This document shows, one piece after another, positions 8,115-17,716 of a DNA stretch of 64,000 bases. The notes below the pieces were generated by a model. The model searched no databases and was not told the DNA's origin. It saw nothing but the letters and a program-made list of their open reading frames with translations. Position 1 is the stretch's first letter. The number at the start of each line of letters is the position of its first letter. Both the position numbers and the translations under genes were made by a program. The stretch is from Paraburkholderia tagetis (GTDB taxonomy: Bacteria; Pseudomonadota; Gammaproteobacteria; Burkholderiales; Burkholderiaceae), in contig NZ_JAKLJA010000013.1 in the NCBI RefSeq assembly GCF_022213065.1, positions 1 through 64,000 of the forward strand. Direction: 5' to 3'.

Positions 8115-8966
8115 TCAAGCGTAGCTATAAACACCGTGGCCGGTCTTGCGGCCCAGTCGCCCGGCCGATACCAGCTCGCGAAGCAGCGGGCACGCCCGAT
8201 ACTTAGGATCACCGAAGTCCTTGAAGAAGACGTCGAGCACCGAAAGGCAGACATCCAGGCCGACGAGATCCGCCAGCGCAAGCGGCCCGATGGGGTGATT
8301 CGCGCCCAGGCACATGCCGGCGTCGATTTCCTCGGCCGTCGCGGCGCCTTCTGCCAGCAGGAAAAAGGCTTCGTTGATCATCGGCACGAGAATGCGGTTG
8401 ACGACGAAGCCAGGCGAATTCTTGACGCTGATCGGCGACTTGCCGAGCCGGGTGGTCAACTCGCGAATCGCTTCCGCGGTGGCGGCACTGGTCTGCAAGC
8501 CACGGATGATCTCGACCAGCGGCATGAGCGGAACCGGGTTGAAGAAGTGCATGCCGACGAAACGCGCCGGATCGGCAAGCGCCGCGCCCAGCGTCGTGAT
8601 CGAAATGGACGACGTATTGGAAGCAATAATGGCCGTGTTCGAGACAACCGATTCGATCTGCTTAAGAATACGAATTTTCAGATCGAGGTTCTCTGTGGCC
8701 GCCTCGATCACGAGGTCCGCGCCGGCGAGACGTTGATAATCCGTGGACGTTTCGATACGGCCGAGCGCGGCGTCTTGCGCCGCTGCGTCGAGCTTTCCCT
8801 TCGCCACGAGCCGGCCGAGGCTGCCGCTCAGCGCGGCGATGCCTTTCGTCAGGGCCGCGTCCGTCACGTCGATCATGATGACCTTGAGGCCCGCGACAGC
8901 GGCGACTTGCGCAATGCCGGCGCCCATCGTTCCAGCGCCGATGACGCCCAGTGTTTCGATTTTCAT
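8115..8966 (-). CDS. 3-hydroxybutyryl-CoA dehydrogenase (3-hydroxyacyl-CoA dehydrogenase)
   Basis: 283 residues, the standard length of single-domain enzymes of this family. They oxidise (S)-3-hydroxyacyl-CoA to 3-ketoacyl-CoA with NAD, in the cytosol. GAGTMGAGIAQ at residues 10-20 binds NAD, the catalytic His is in HFFNPVP (140), and the conserved SPGFVVNRILVPMINEA and GANHPIGP segments of the C-terminal domain are present. A ribosome binding site AGGAG precedes the start. The gene is convergent with the aldehyde dehydrogenase, so it is not part of that operon. It may serve butyrate, PHB or fatty-acid metabolism. Confidence 0.9.
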   Translation of the reverse strand: MKIETLGVIGAGTMGAGIAQVAAVAGLKVIMIDVTDAALTKGIAALSGSLGRLVAKGKLDAAAQDAALGRIETSTDYQRLAGADLVIEAATENLDLKIRILKQIESVVSNTAIIASNTSSISITTLGAALADPARFVGMHFFNPVPLMPLVEIIRGLQTSAATAEAIRELTTRLGKSPISVKNSPGFVVNRILVPMINEAFFLLAEGAATAEEIDAGMCLGANHPIGPLALADLVGLDVCLSVLDVFFKDFGDPKYRACPLLRELVSAGRLGRKTGHGVYSYA

Positions 8967-9146
8967 CACTAGTTTCTCCTGCGCGTGCTGTCGCGCGTTG
9001 CTGCGTTGCGGTGTGTTTTGGGGCCTGTCCGGAAGGGGCACGGCAAACGCGCAGATCGTAGCATCGGAGGGAAACGGCTGGCCTGTCCAAATCTGCCGGT
9101 CTAGTGACAAATCCGGCCATGATGTGTTGGGGCTCGAGAGCAGGGG

Positions 9147-9548
9147 TTAGCGCACGTTCGCTGGACTCGAAGGCACGGTATTGGGTGGATTGGGTGGGCT
9201 GCCAGGAATATGCGGGCACTCTGTCTGGAACCAATAGTCGACCAGGCGCTGTGCCGCTTGTAGATCGTCCGGGTAGTACGGGTCGTCATACCATGGTGAC
9301 GGGTCGTAACCCGCTTTCCTCAGCGCAACGAGTTCGCTCTGGTGTTGCGCCATCGTAGGCGGCGCGTTGCTTTTCAGCGCCGCCAGGTCGCGGCATTCCG
9401 TTGGACTGAGATGTTGCCCGGCATACGGCACGCTATACGGCCCACCATACGGCCCACCATACGGCCCGCCGCCAGCGACACAACCGGCGAGCAGAAGCAC
9501 CAGAACGGAAAGTAGTGACCGTGCTCCCGGTGGATGCAGCTTTGTCAT
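9147..9548 (-). CDS. Lipoprotein with DUF4148-like domain
   Basis: 133 residues. The N-terminus is a lipoprotein signal (SLLSVLVLLLAGC), so the mature protein starts at that cysteine and is membrane anchored. A short glycine-proline-tyrosine repeat follows (GGPYGGPYGGPY), then a region resembling DUF4148: AALKSNAPPTM, VALRKAGYDPSP, DDPYYPDDLQAAQRLV. DUF4148 proteins are common small exported proteins in Burkholderiales with no known function. The start is chosen at the ATG just before the signal sequence; a longer frame adds a charged stretch that would spoil it. Confidence 0.75.
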   Translation of the reverse strand: MTKLHPPGARSLLSVLVLLLAGCVAGGGPYGGPYGGPYSVPYAGQHLSPTECRDLAALKSNAPPTMAQHQSELVALRKAGYDPSPWYDDPYYPDDLQAAQRLVDYWFQTECPHIPGSPPNPPNTVPSSPANVR

Positions 9549-9760
9549 GGTACGTGTCCTTTCCTTCGATCGCGCCTCGCGCTTTCTTCGAGTCAAAAAG
9601 CCATCTTACTGCCGGTCGATGGCGTTACGAAACGCATGCTGGATAGATAGCATGGCACGCGACCCTGTTCGTTCAGATAGGTGCGGGCCGCCACGCCCTG
9701 CACTATAGTTTGCCTTGAGGGCTCACCCCGCGCCCTTTTTTCAGGTCTCCTCGAATTTTT

Positions 9761-9785
9761 TGCCCGCCTCGCGCGGGCATTTTTA
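9761..9785 (+). terminator. Rho-independent terminator with no obvious upstream gene
   Basis: TGCCCGC-CTCGC-GCGGGCA forms a 7-bp GC stem followed on the plus strand by TTTTT. The neighbouring genes on both sides are on the minus strand, and on the minus strand the hairpin is followed by A residues, so it can only end a plus-strand transcript that I cannot assign. Confidence 0.6.
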
Positions 9786-9823
9786 TGAAGACATGGCTGC
9801 GGATTTCCGCGTGTACTGTCCGA

Positions 9824-10900
9824 TTACTGCCCGCTTGCCTTCGGCGCCGGATAAACGGTCTTCCAGTCCTGCTTCATGCTGACGACGACCCAGCCGCGCG
9901 CCTGCGCTGCGTCCCACGCCTTGTCTAGCGTCGTCGCCCCCGCATTGCGGTCGTACGCAAATTCGCGCGCCGCGTCGTCGTGATGGAGCAGCAGCCCGAG
10001 CGATGGGCCGGAGCCTCCGGTCGTGTATTCGAGCATCTCGCGATCGCCATCGGAGTTGCCGAACGCGAGAATCGGGCGACGGCCGATCGCGCGGTAAATG
10101 CCCACAGGCTTGGCGGCCTTGTCGTTGACGAAATCCATGCCCGGCTGGCGAATCAACACCGGCTTGCCATCACGCATTTCGTACTCCAGCCTTTCCTCGG
10201 TGCCCACCATGTGCTCGGGCGCAATGCCATAGGCTTTGCTCGCCCAGACGCGCATGAATTCCACGGTCCCGCCCGACACGATCCAGACCGTGAAGCCGTT
10301 CGCCTTCAGCAAATCGAGCAATTCGAGCTGCGGCTGATAAACGAGATCCGTATAAGGCCGGCCGAGCGTGGGATGCCGGGTAGTCGCAAGCCACGTGCGG
10401 ATCGACTCGTCGTATGCGTCGGTGGTCATGCCGCTGTTTGCGACGGCAAGCAGTTGCAGCAGCGCTTTTTGATTCTCCACGAGTGCGGTCTTGTCATGCG
10501 CCAACAACGCCTTGAAGGCCGGATTGCGCTGCCATTCCGGATGATGAGGCGCCTGCGCCTTGAGCTGGTCGATCATGAACAGCAGCTGGAACGGCATGGG
10601 CTGCTCGCTCCAGAGCGTGCCGTCGTTGTCGAACACGGCGATGCGCGCTTCGGGCGGCACATAGTTGGGTGTGCCCTGTTGCGTCACTTCGGACACGAAC
10701 TTGAGAACGGCGGCGCGCGCCGCACGATCCTGCCACGAAGGCAACGCTGCTGCTGTCGGCGCGCTGGCCGCGACCGGCTGCGTGGACAATGGCGGCTCAT
10801 GGCTGGCGCAAGCGCCAAGCGCCAGAGATGTGCTGAGCGCGACTCCTGCGAGGCGCAGCAACGTACCGCGCGAACGTGCATCGAACTGATTGTCTTGCAT
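9824..10900 (-). CDS. HAD-superfamily phosphatase, exported lipoprotein
   Basis: 358 residues. The N-terminus has a signal with a lipobox (STSLALGAC), predicting an exported lipid-anchored protein. The HAD motifs are clear: IAVFDNDGTLWSEQP (motif I; the nucleophile is the first Asp), VWIVSGGT (motif II region) and ILAFGNSDGDREML (motif IV acidic residues). The insertion and overall pattern match phosphoserine-phosphatase-like HAD proteins often found as periplasmic hydrolases. The substrate is unknown. It is monocistronic by position, with a 250-bp upstream gap. Confidence 0.85.
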   Translation of the reverse strand: MQDNQFDARSRGTLLRLAGVALSTSLALGACASHEPPLSTQPVAASAPTAAALPSWQDRAARAAVLKFVSEVTQQGTPNYVPPEARIAVFDNDGTLWSEQPMPFQLLFMIDQLKAQAPHHPEWQRNPAFKALLAHDKTALVENQKALLQLLAVANSGMTTDAYDESIRTWLATTRHPTLGRPYTDLVYQPQLELLDLLKANGFTVWIVSGGTVEFMRVWASKAYGIAPEHMVGTEERLEYEMRDGKPVLIRQPGMDFVNDKAAKPVGIYRAIGRRPILAFGNSDGDREMLEYTTGGSGPSLGLLLHHDDAAREFAYDRNAGATTLDKAWDAAQARGWVVVSMKQDWKTVYPAPKASGQ

Positions 10901-10993
10901 CGTGAATCCGTTTATTCAGGTTAGCCAATGAAATGCGGATAGGGTTTATAGCACGCATTTATTCAGAGAACTTTGACCTTGCCCCTGTTTCAC

Positions 10994-11025
10994 GAATCCC
11001 TTATGAATCCCTTATGAATCCCTTA
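10994..11025. repeat. Tandem repeat, three copies of an 11-bp unit
   Basis: GAATCCCTTAT is repeated head to tail almost three times, without mismatch apart from the end of the last unit. It lies in the 252-bp gap upstream of the DUF4239 gene. It may arise by slippage; a regulatory role is possible but unproven. Confidence 0.7.
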
Positions 11026-11152
11026 ACCGACTGGAAATCGACTGCGCTGGCACGTCCAGCGTCGGGGCTACCGCAGATCGCCCCAGACGAGCCCGTTACC
11101 GTAAAATCTTCCCGCCCGGCCACGACTAATAGATAAAGCTCGAGGAATTGAA

Positions 11153-11923
11153 ATGGCGCAACTCGTTCACTACCCCGCATACCTGTTCGTCGCGCTGATT
11201 GCGCTGCTCAGCGCGGCCGCCGCCTGTGGGGCGCTCTTCATGCAACGCGCCTTTCCCATTTCCGACGACGCGCGGGACAATTACAACGTCGTGCAAGGCG
11301 CCACGCTCACGCTGCTCGCACTGCTGATTGGCTTTACGCTCTCGATGGCGGTGAGCCGCTATGACCAGCGCAAGAACTACGAGGAAGAAGAAGCCAACGC
11401 CATCGGCACAGAATACGTGCGCGCCGATCTGATTGACGAAGCCGATGCGCCCAAAATCAAAGCGCTGCTGGCGCAATATGTCGAACTACGCATTGAGTTC
11501 TATAAAACACGCAATGCGCACGCGCTCGACACCCTCAACAACAAGACCACTGCATTGCAGGCGCAATTGTGGGCGAGCGTGCGCGGCGCCGCGCTGGCGC
11601 GGCCGACGCCCATCACGGCGCTGGCCGTGTCCGGCATGAACGATGTGCTGAACACGCAGGGCTATACGCAAGCGGCGTGGCTCAATCGCATTCCGGTGTC
11701 CGCGTGGGGCTTGATGATCGCGATTGCGTTTTTCAGCAACCTCATGCAGGGCTACGGCGCGCGCGGCACGACCGGCCGGCGCGTGCTGCTGTTCGTGCTG
11801 CCGGTGACCGTGGCGCTTTCGCTTTCGTTGATCGCCGATATCGACAGCCCGCGCGGCGGCCTGATTCGTGTCGTGCCAATCAATATGATCAGCTTGCAGC
11901 AATCGCTGGGGGCGATGCCTTGA
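11153..11923 (+). CDS. Membrane protein of the DUF4239/bestrophin-like family
   Basis: 256 residues. Four membrane segments are visible: YLFVALIALLSAAAACGALF, an LTLLALLIGFTLSMAV segment, and two near the C-terminus (GLMIAIAFFSNLM and LLFVLPVTVALSLSLI). After the second helix is the charged stretch SRYDQRKNYEEEEANAIGTE, typical of DUF4239, which is distantly related to bestrophin channels. Function is unknown. The gene stands alone, ends in a good terminator, and the start is preceded by a weak GAGGAA. Confidence 0.75.
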   Translation: MAQLVHYPAYLFVALIALLSAAAACGALFMQRAFPISDDARDNYNVVQGATLTLLALLIGFTLSMAVSRYDQRKNYEEEEANAIGTEYVRADLIDEADAPKIKALLAQYVELRIEFYKTRNAHALDTLNNKTTALQAQLWASVRGAALARPTPITALAVSGMNDVLNTQGYTQAAWLNRIPVSAWGLMIAIAFFSNLMQGYGARGTTGRRVLLFVLPVTVALSLSLIADIDSPRGGLIRVVPINMISLQQSLGAMP

Positions 11924-11955
11924 AGACAATACGATCCCCAAGCCCGGCTTTGACC

Positions 11956-11979
11956 CCCGCCTTTGGCGGGCATTTTTTT
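11956..11979 (+). terminator. Rho-independent terminator
   Basis: CCCGCC-TTT-GGCGGG followed by CATTTTTTT on the plus strand, 33 bp after the DUF4239 stop. Confidence 0.85.
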
Positions 11980-12082
11980 GGGCGGGCACTCTTTTTGCCT
12001 CTCCGCTTTCCGCGGGTCCGCTATACGGCTGGCGAGTCGCGAGCCATGCGGGCGTAGCCGCCTTGAGCGGCGGGGAGACGCG

Positions 12083-13108
12083 ATGTGTGGAATCGGCAAC
12101 AACGTGCGTGGTGCAATTTCTGCAACCCTGCTTGTGCTATTGGTGGCTTGCGGGGGTGGCGGCGGCAATGACAATGGCGAAGGCAGCGGCGCCAATAATC
12201 CGCCGGGCGGCGTGCATCTGCAAATCGTCTCGTTCGGCGACAGCCTCTCCGATGTAGGGACTTATGCGCCGATCGCCAGCGCGGTGGGCGGCGGGCGCTT
12301 CACGACCAATCCCGGGCAAGTCTGGACGCAGAACGTCGCCCAGTATTACGGCGACACCCTGAGCGCCGCATTCACGATCGGCTTCGATCACCGGCTCAGT
12401 CCGAATGGCGGCCTGGGCTATGCGGAAGGCGGCTCCACCGTGGCCACGCCGGCCAACCAGTACGACTTTCTCTCCGACGTGATCGGCAACATCGAAATGC
12501 CCGTGAGTCAGCAGGTTTCGAGCTACGCGTCCGATCATGGAAGTTTCAACGCCAATCAACTGGTGCTCGTCTGGGCCGGCGCGAACGACGTGCTGCGGGC
12601 CGGCACGCCGCCAACCGCCAATTCGACCGTGGACCAGGCGGCCACGGCGCTCGCGCAAATCGTCGGGCAGATCGTTCAGAAAGGCGCCACGCACGTCGTG
12701 GTGGTCAATGTGCCGAATGTGGGTCTCTCGCCGAAGGGCATCGCCTCGGCCGACGGCGGCGCGAACCTCACGCAGTTGTCGCAACGCTTCAACGCGACAT
12801 TGAACGCCGCGTTGCAGAGCAATGGCCTGCAAGGCAAGATCATCGAGATCGATGCGTACACGTGGGCCACGCAGGCAGTCGCGAATTACCAGGCGAACGG
12901 CTTCAAGGTGTCCAACACGGCCCAGGCCTGCGATCCCTCGAGGACCCCGCACGACACGGCGCTGCTGTGCTCGCCGCCAACCTATGTCGCACCCGATGCG
13001 GACCAGACGTATATGTTCGCCGACGATCTCCATCCGACCACGCGTATGCACGCGCTGTTCGCGCAATTCGTCGAGCAGCAGATCGCCAAGTCGGGGCTCG
13101 GCCACTGA
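12083..13108 (+). CDS. SGNH/GDSL-family esterase, lipoprotein
   Basis: 341 residues. The signal ends in a lipobox (LLVLLVACG) followed by a glycine-rich linker, so the enzyme is exported and lipid anchored. SGNH blocks are present: SFGDSLSDVG (catalytic Ser), GGLGYAEGGS (Gly), WAGANDVL (Asn) and DDLHPTT (Asp and His of the triad). The family hydrolyses carboxyl esters or acyl groups. A ribosome binding site GGGGAG lies upstream; the longer upstream frame has no signal at its start and is rejected. Confidence 0.85.
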   Translation: MCGIGNNVRGAISATLLVLLVACGGGGGNDNGEGSGANNPPGGVHLQIVSFGDSLSDVGTYAPIASAVGGGRFTTNPGQVWTQNVAQYYGDTLSAAFTIGFDHRLSPNGGLGYAEGGSTVATPANQYDFLSDVIGNIEMPVSQQVSSYASDHGSFNANQLVLVWAGANDVLRAGTPPTANSTVDQAATALAQIVGQIVQKGATHVVVVNVPNVGLSPKGIASADGGANLTQLSQRFNATLNAALQSNGLQGKIIEIDAYTWATQAVANYQANGFKVSNTAQACDPSRTPHDTALLCSPPTYVAPDADQTYMFADDLHPTTRMHALFAQFVEQQIAKSGLGH

Positions 13109-13182
13109 AGCGCCGGGGCGGCAAGAAGCCAAACGGGCGGCCAGGGCCTGATTGGCCTGAACCAGCGTGAACAGGCCCTAAT

Positions 13183-14253
13183 CTAAACGCTGTCCGTCGC
13201 GACGGGCAGGCCCTCGGCCTTCCAGCGCAGCATGCCGCCGGCGAGGTTGGCCACCTTGCCGAAGCCGGCCTTGGTCAGCAGCACGCTCGCCTGAGCCGAG
13301 CGCACGCCCGAGCGGCACACCGCCACCACGGGCCGCTCGCGATCGAGCTCGTCGAGCCGGCCCGTCAACTGCGAAAGCGGCACCAGCCGCGCATCGGGCA
13401 GATGGCCAAGCCGGTCGATGAATTCCGGCGCCTCGCGCACGTCCACGATCTGGAAGTTGGCCGCATGCTCCAGCAGCGTCATGGGCTCGATTTCCCATAC
13501 GCCGCTAAAACGCAGGATCAGCGGCGCCCAGTCGGGCGTTTCCGTGACCGGGGCCTCGCCCTCCGGCTTGCCGCAACGCAGGTTCGCGGGCACCGCGACG
13601 GCCATCTGCCTGGGATGCGGCAAGTTCAGGTTGTCCATATAGCCCACGAAGTCGCCGAGATCCACGTCGCCGCCCAGGCGCGGATTGAAGCGCCGCTCCT
13701 CGGCCACGCTCGTGACCGTAATGCCGCGATAATCGTGTGCCGGATAGAGCAGGCAGTCGTCGGGCAGCGTGAGGATCTGCTCGCGCACCGAGGCAAACAA
13801 TTGCTGCGGACTGCCGCCCTGGAAATCGGTGCGGCCACAGCCGCGAATCAGCAGGCTGTCGCCGGTGAACGCCATGCTCTCGTCGTCGAGCACATAGGTC
13901 AGGCAGCCGCTCGTGTGCCCCGGCGTCGCGCGCACGCCCAGATGGCGCTTGCCGAAGGCAACGCGCTCGCCATGCCGCAGCGGTCGGTTCACGCCCTCGG
14001 CGCCCACCGTGGCCGCGAGCGCGATCTGGCTGGCGCAGCGCTGGCGCAAGCGCCATGCGCCGGTCACATGGTCGGCATGCACGTGGGTGTCGAGCGTCGC
14101 CTGCAAGCGCAGGCCCAGTTCCTGCAACAGCGCGAGATCGCGCGGGACGTGCTCGTAGACGGGGTCGATCAGCAACGCTTCACCGCTTTCGGCGTCGCCG
14201 AGCAAATACGTGTAAGTGGACGAGACGGAATCGAATAGCTGGCGAAAGATCAT
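13183..14253 (-). CDS. Persulfide dioxygenase-rhodanese fusion (ETHE1-like)
   Basis: 356 residues with two domains. Residues 1-230 are a metallo-beta-lactamase fold with the metal site HVHADH at 57-62 and PGHTSG downstream, as in ETHE1-type persulfide dioxygenases, which oxidise glutathione persulfide to sulfite. Residues about 255-356 form a rhodanese domain with the active cysteine at 313 (VAVCRSGVRSA). This order matches the PRF fusion described from Paraburkholderia phytofirmans, which joins sulfur oxidation to sulfur transfer in sulfide detoxification. It stands alone on the minus strand. The 271-bp gap upstream shows no other feature. Confidence 0.88.
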   Translation of the reverse strand: MIFRQLFDSVSSTYTYLLGDAESGEALLIDPVYEHVPRDLALLQELGLRLQATLDTHVHADHVTGAWRLRQRCASQIALAATVGAEGVNRPLRHGERVAFGKRHLGVRATPGHTSGCLTYVLDDESMAFTGDSLLIRGCGRTDFQGGSPQQLFASVREQILTLPDDCLLYPAHDYRGITVTSVAEERRFNPRLGGDVDLGDFVGYMDNLNLPHPRQMAVAVPANLRCGKPEGEAPVTETPDWAPLILRFSGVWEIEPMTLLEHAANFQIVDVREAPEFIDRLGHLPDARLVPLSQLTGRLDELDRERPVVAVCRSGVRSAQASVLLTKAGFGKVANLAGGMLRWKAEGLPVATDSV

Positions 14254-14524
14254 CGCGGACCTCGCAGGGGAAGGAATGCGTGGTGGTGCGGCGCGCACGC
14301 GCGAATTCTCCTCCGATTTTCGCAGATGAAGACGTCCACCGGTAAAACACGCGCGCTCAAATCGGCACGCGGGTGTTCGAGAGCGCACGCATTGTCCCTG
14401 CATGCGGCCGTGCCTGGAAGCGTCCCGATATTGAAGCGATGAAATAAAGCCGAGCGCAGCCTGTCGCAGCAGTCTCCCGTTCACTCACCTTGACTTCGGA
14501 TCGTCTGCTCGAACGCAGCCACTT

Positions 14525-17500
14525 CTATTTTTCGCTGCGAACGTGATCCAACAGGGCCTGAAGCGGATGACGCAAGCGCTTCGCGGACAGACGTTTTACC
14601 TGCGACCGGCAAGAATAGCCCGTCGCAAGCGCTTCGCCCCGCTCCGCCGGCTCTTCGATATGCGCCGCCCACGATTGCGAGTAAATGGTTCGCGAGGTAT
14701 CGACATTGCGAGCCTCGTGGCCATACGTCCCGGACATGCCGCAACAGCCGGTGGCCTGGTTCTCCAGGCGCAAGCCGCGACGAGCGAATAGCTCCGTCCA
14801 TTGCTTGCCGCTGTCTGGCGCGTTGGTCTTCTCCGTACAGTGGGGCAACAACCGGAAGCTGTCCGCGGTCTTCCTGGCCGTGCTTTCAGGAAGCACATCC
14901 AGCAACCATTCCTGCGGCAGCGCAACCTTCGGCACATCGGTCAAACCAGGCACCTTCTGGTACTCCTGCCGATAGGCAAGCGTCATGGCAGGATCGAGTC
15001 CGACGAGCGGAACGCCAGATTGCGCCAATGCACTCAGTTGCGTGGCGTTGCGGATCGCCGCTTTGGAAAACGCATCGAGGAACCCCTGAACATGCAGTGG
15101 TTTTCCATTCGGAACCAGCGGCGCCAGCCAGACCATGAACCCCAGACGCGCAGCCAGTTCGATCAGCGTCGCCAACTGCACGGTATCGAAGTAACGCGTA
15201 AAGGTATCCTGAACGATGATCACACTGCGTTCGCGCTCTACGGGACTCAGTCCTGCCAGCGCGCGGGGATCAGCTGCCCGCACCTGCCACTGCCGAAGCA
15301 CGCCCGCCAGGTCGAAGCGGCTGAGCAGCGGACTGTCGACCATGCCGATATGCTTCTCCAGAACCGAGCGAACCCATCCTGCCCCCATCAGGCCGTTGTA
15401 CACGCGAGGCAGCCGCGCCATCCACGGCATCGTGAATTCAAGCGAACCCATCAGATAATCTCGTAGCGGCCGCAGATAACGGCGGTGATACAACTCGAGA
15501 AAACGCGAGCGGAATTCGGGCACATTGACTTTGACCGGACACTGTCCCGCGCATGACTTGCACGCGAGGCAACCCGCCATGGCGTCGTAGACTTCATGGG
15601 AGAAGTCCGGTTCACCGTTACGCGCGGCACGGCTGTTACGCCAGCGTCGGGCCAGCGTACCCAGGAAAGATTGTCGTGTACGGGCGAGCGCAACGACATC
15701 GACACCCGCCTGCCCCTGAAGACGCAGCCATTCGCGCATCAGCGAAGCGCGCCCCTTCGGCGACTGCACACGTTCGCGCGTCGCCTTCCAGGACGGGCAC
15801 ATCGCATCGTCGGGGTCGAAGTTGTAGCACGCGCCATTGCCATTGCAATGCATCGCGGTTCCGTAGCTTTGCCAGACGCGCTCATCGATCTGCCTGTCGT
15901 GCTCCCCGCGCGTGGGCACCTCGTCGATCTTCAGCAGACGCAGCGTAGTTCCGGCGGGCGTCGCGATCTTGCCCGGGTTGAACTGATTGTGCGGATCGAA
16001 GGCCGCCTTCAATTGCTGCAGCGACGGATACAGCTCACCGAAGAACGCCGGGGCATATTCGGAACGCACGCCCTTGCCGTGTTCGCCCCACAACAAGCCG
16101 CCATGACGCTGCGTGAGTGCCGCCACGGCATCGGAAATCGGCCGCACCAGAGCGGCTTGCACGGGGTCTTTCATATCCAGCGCAGGACGCACATGGAGAA
16201 CGCCCGCATCGACATGGCCAAACATGCCGTATTGCACGTTGTATCCGTCGAGCAGCGCACGAAACGCTTCGATATAGTCCGCAAGATTTTCGGGAGGGAC
16301 TGCCGTGTCCTCGACAAACGGCTGGGGGCGCGCCTCGCCTTGCACATTGCCCAGCAAGCCCACCGCGCGCTTGCGCATCGAATAGACACGCTTGACCGCG
16401 TCCTCGCCACGCGCCAGCGTATGTCCCTGACGTTCAACGCTGTGGTCCGTCCGCAGATGCGTCGTGAACGCCCTTACGCGTGCGTCGACTTCGTCCGCAT
16501 CGTCGCCGCTGAACTCGATCAGATTGATGCCAAGTGTCGGCCGATGCAAGTCCTGCGGAAAATACTCGGCCACGCTATTCCAGACAAAATCTTTCATGGC
16601 GAGGAGCAGCACCTTCGAATCGACCGTTTCGATCGACAGTGGCCGATGCGCGATCAGCGCGCGCGCATCGCGCAGCGCATCCATGAAGCTCCCATAGCGC
16701 ACATTGACGAGCACGGCATGCTTTGGAATGGGCAGCACGTTGAGCTTCGCCTCGACGACGAAACCCAGCGATCCTTCAGCGCCACATAGCACGCTGTTGA
16801 GATTGAAGCGGCCATCCGTCTCGCGCAGGTGCGCGAGGTCGTACCCCGTCAGGCAGCGATTGAGTTTCGGAAACTTCGCCTCGATCAGATCCGCCTTGTC
16901 GTCGCTGATGCGGCGCGCCGTGCGATAGACCTGGCCGACGCGGTCCTTGCGAGCGCACAGCGCATCCAGTTCGTCGGCCGCCAGCGCCGCGCTATGCAGC
17001 GACTCGCCGCCGGGCAGCACGAAATCCAGTTCGAGCACGTGGTCGCGGGTTTTGCCATATGTGCAGCTCCCCTGCCCGCTCGCATCGGTGTTGATCATGC
17101 CGCCGATCGTGGCGCGATTCGAGGTCGAAAGCTCCGGCGCAAAAAAGAGGCCGTGCGCCTCCAACGCGACATTGAGCTGATCCTTGACTACCCCAGCCTG
17201 AACCCGCACCCATCGCTCGGCGACATTGATCTCCAGAATCCGGTTCATATGCCGCGAGAGATCGACGACGATACCGTCCGTCAAAGACTGGCCGTTGGTG
17301 CCGGTGCCGCCGCCTCGGGCAGCCACCGCCACCTCCCGGTACGCGGGTTCCGCCAGGATGCTGGCCAGAAGCTGAACATCGCCGGCATGAGCCGGACAGA
17401 CCACCGCCTGCGCAAGCCGCTGGTAGATCGAATTGTCCGTGGACTGCACGGTCCGGCTGGCATAATCCGCGCGGATTTCGCCTTCAAAGCCAGCGCCCTC

Positions 17501-17572
17501 GAGCGCGGCCAGAAATTGGCGGTACGGATTTGCCGGCGGTTCGGCCGGGCTGGGCAATGGAGCAATCGACAT
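14525..17572 (-). CDS. ydiJ: FAD/4Fe-4S D-2-hydroxyacid dehydrogenase (YdiJ type)
   Basis: 1015 residues, close to the 1018 of E. coli YdiJ, a D-2-hydroxyglutarate dehydrogenase. The N-terminal half is a PCMH-type FAD domain (ARGGGTGTNGQSLTDGIVVD; NRATIGGMINTDASGQGS) plus the FAD-oxidase C domain (GHVDAGVLHVRP). The second half carries iron-sulfur ligands (CNGNGACYNF; CLACKSCAGQCPVKVNVPEF) and a CCG-type cysteine motif (ATGCCGMSGTYGHEA). It feeds electrons from a D-hydroxyacid to the quinone pool or another acceptor. It is divergent from a LysR gene with a shared operator-like palindrome. The exact substrate is inferred from length and layout. Confidence 0.88.
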   Translation of the reverse strand: MSIAPLPSPAEPPANPYRQFLAALEGAGFEGEIRADYASRTVQSTDNSIYQRLAQAVVCPAHAGDVQLLASILAEPAYREVAVAARGGGTGTNGQSLTDGIVVDLSRHMNRILEINVAERWVRVQAGVVKDQLNVALEAHGLFFAPELSTSNRATIGGMINTDASGQGSCTYGKTRDHVLELDFVLPGGESLHSAALAADELDALCARKDRVGQVYRTARRISDDKADLIEAKFPKLNRCLTGYDLAHLRETDGRFNLNSVLCGAEGSLGFVVEAKLNVLPIPKHAVLVNVRYGSFMDALRDARALIAHRPLSIETVDSKVLLLAMKDFVWNSVAEYFPQDLHRPTLGINLIEFSGDDADEVDARVRAFTTHLRTDHSVERQGHTLARGEDAVKRVYSMRKRAVGLLGNVQGEARPQPFVEDTAVPPENLADYIEAFRALLDGYNVQYGMFGHVDAGVLHVRPALDMKDPVQAALVRPISDAVAALTQRHGGLLWGEHGKGVRSEYAPAFFGELYPSLQQLKAAFDPHNQFNPGKIATPAGTTLRLLKIDEVPTRGEHDRQIDERVWQSYGTAMHCNGNGACYNFDPDDAMCPSWKATRERVQSPKGRASLMREWLRLQGQAGVDVVALARTRQSFLGTLARRWRNSRAARNGEPDFSHEVYDAMAGCLACKSCAGQCPVKVNVPEFRSRFLELYHRRYLRPLRDYLMGSLEFTMPWMARLPRVYNGLMGAGWVRSVLEKHIGMVDSPLLSRFDLAGVLRQWQVRAADPRALAGLSPVERERSVIIVQDTFTRYFDTVQLATLIELAARLGFMVWLAPLVPNGKPLHVQGFLDAFSKAAIRNATQLSALAQSGVPLVGLDPAMTLAYRQEYQKVPGLTDVPKVALPQEWLLDVLPESTARKTADSFRLLPHCTEKTNAPDSGKQWTELFARRGLRLENQATGCCGMSGTYGHEARNVDTSRTIYSQSWAAHIEEPAERGEALATGYSCRSQVKRLSAKRLRHPLQALLDHVRSEK

Positions 17573-17609
17573 GGGATAAAGCGTGTAAATGGGGAACGGT
17601 TAGCCCGGT

Positions 17610-17636
17610 TGAAACATGAATTATTTGCATGTTTCA
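17610..17636. promoter_or_regulatory. Inverted repeat between ydiJ and lysR
   Basis: TGAAACATG and CATGTTTCA form perfect 9-bp arms with a 9-base spacer, in the gap between divergent ydiJ and lysR. The placement fits a LysR operator controlling both genes. Confidence 0.65.
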
Positions 17637-17716
17637 CGAACTCGATAATTCCAGTATCGTTTTAGAAAACCGGCATGACAAACGAATTTTCCGCCGTCAA
17701 AACTTGCATAACATTC

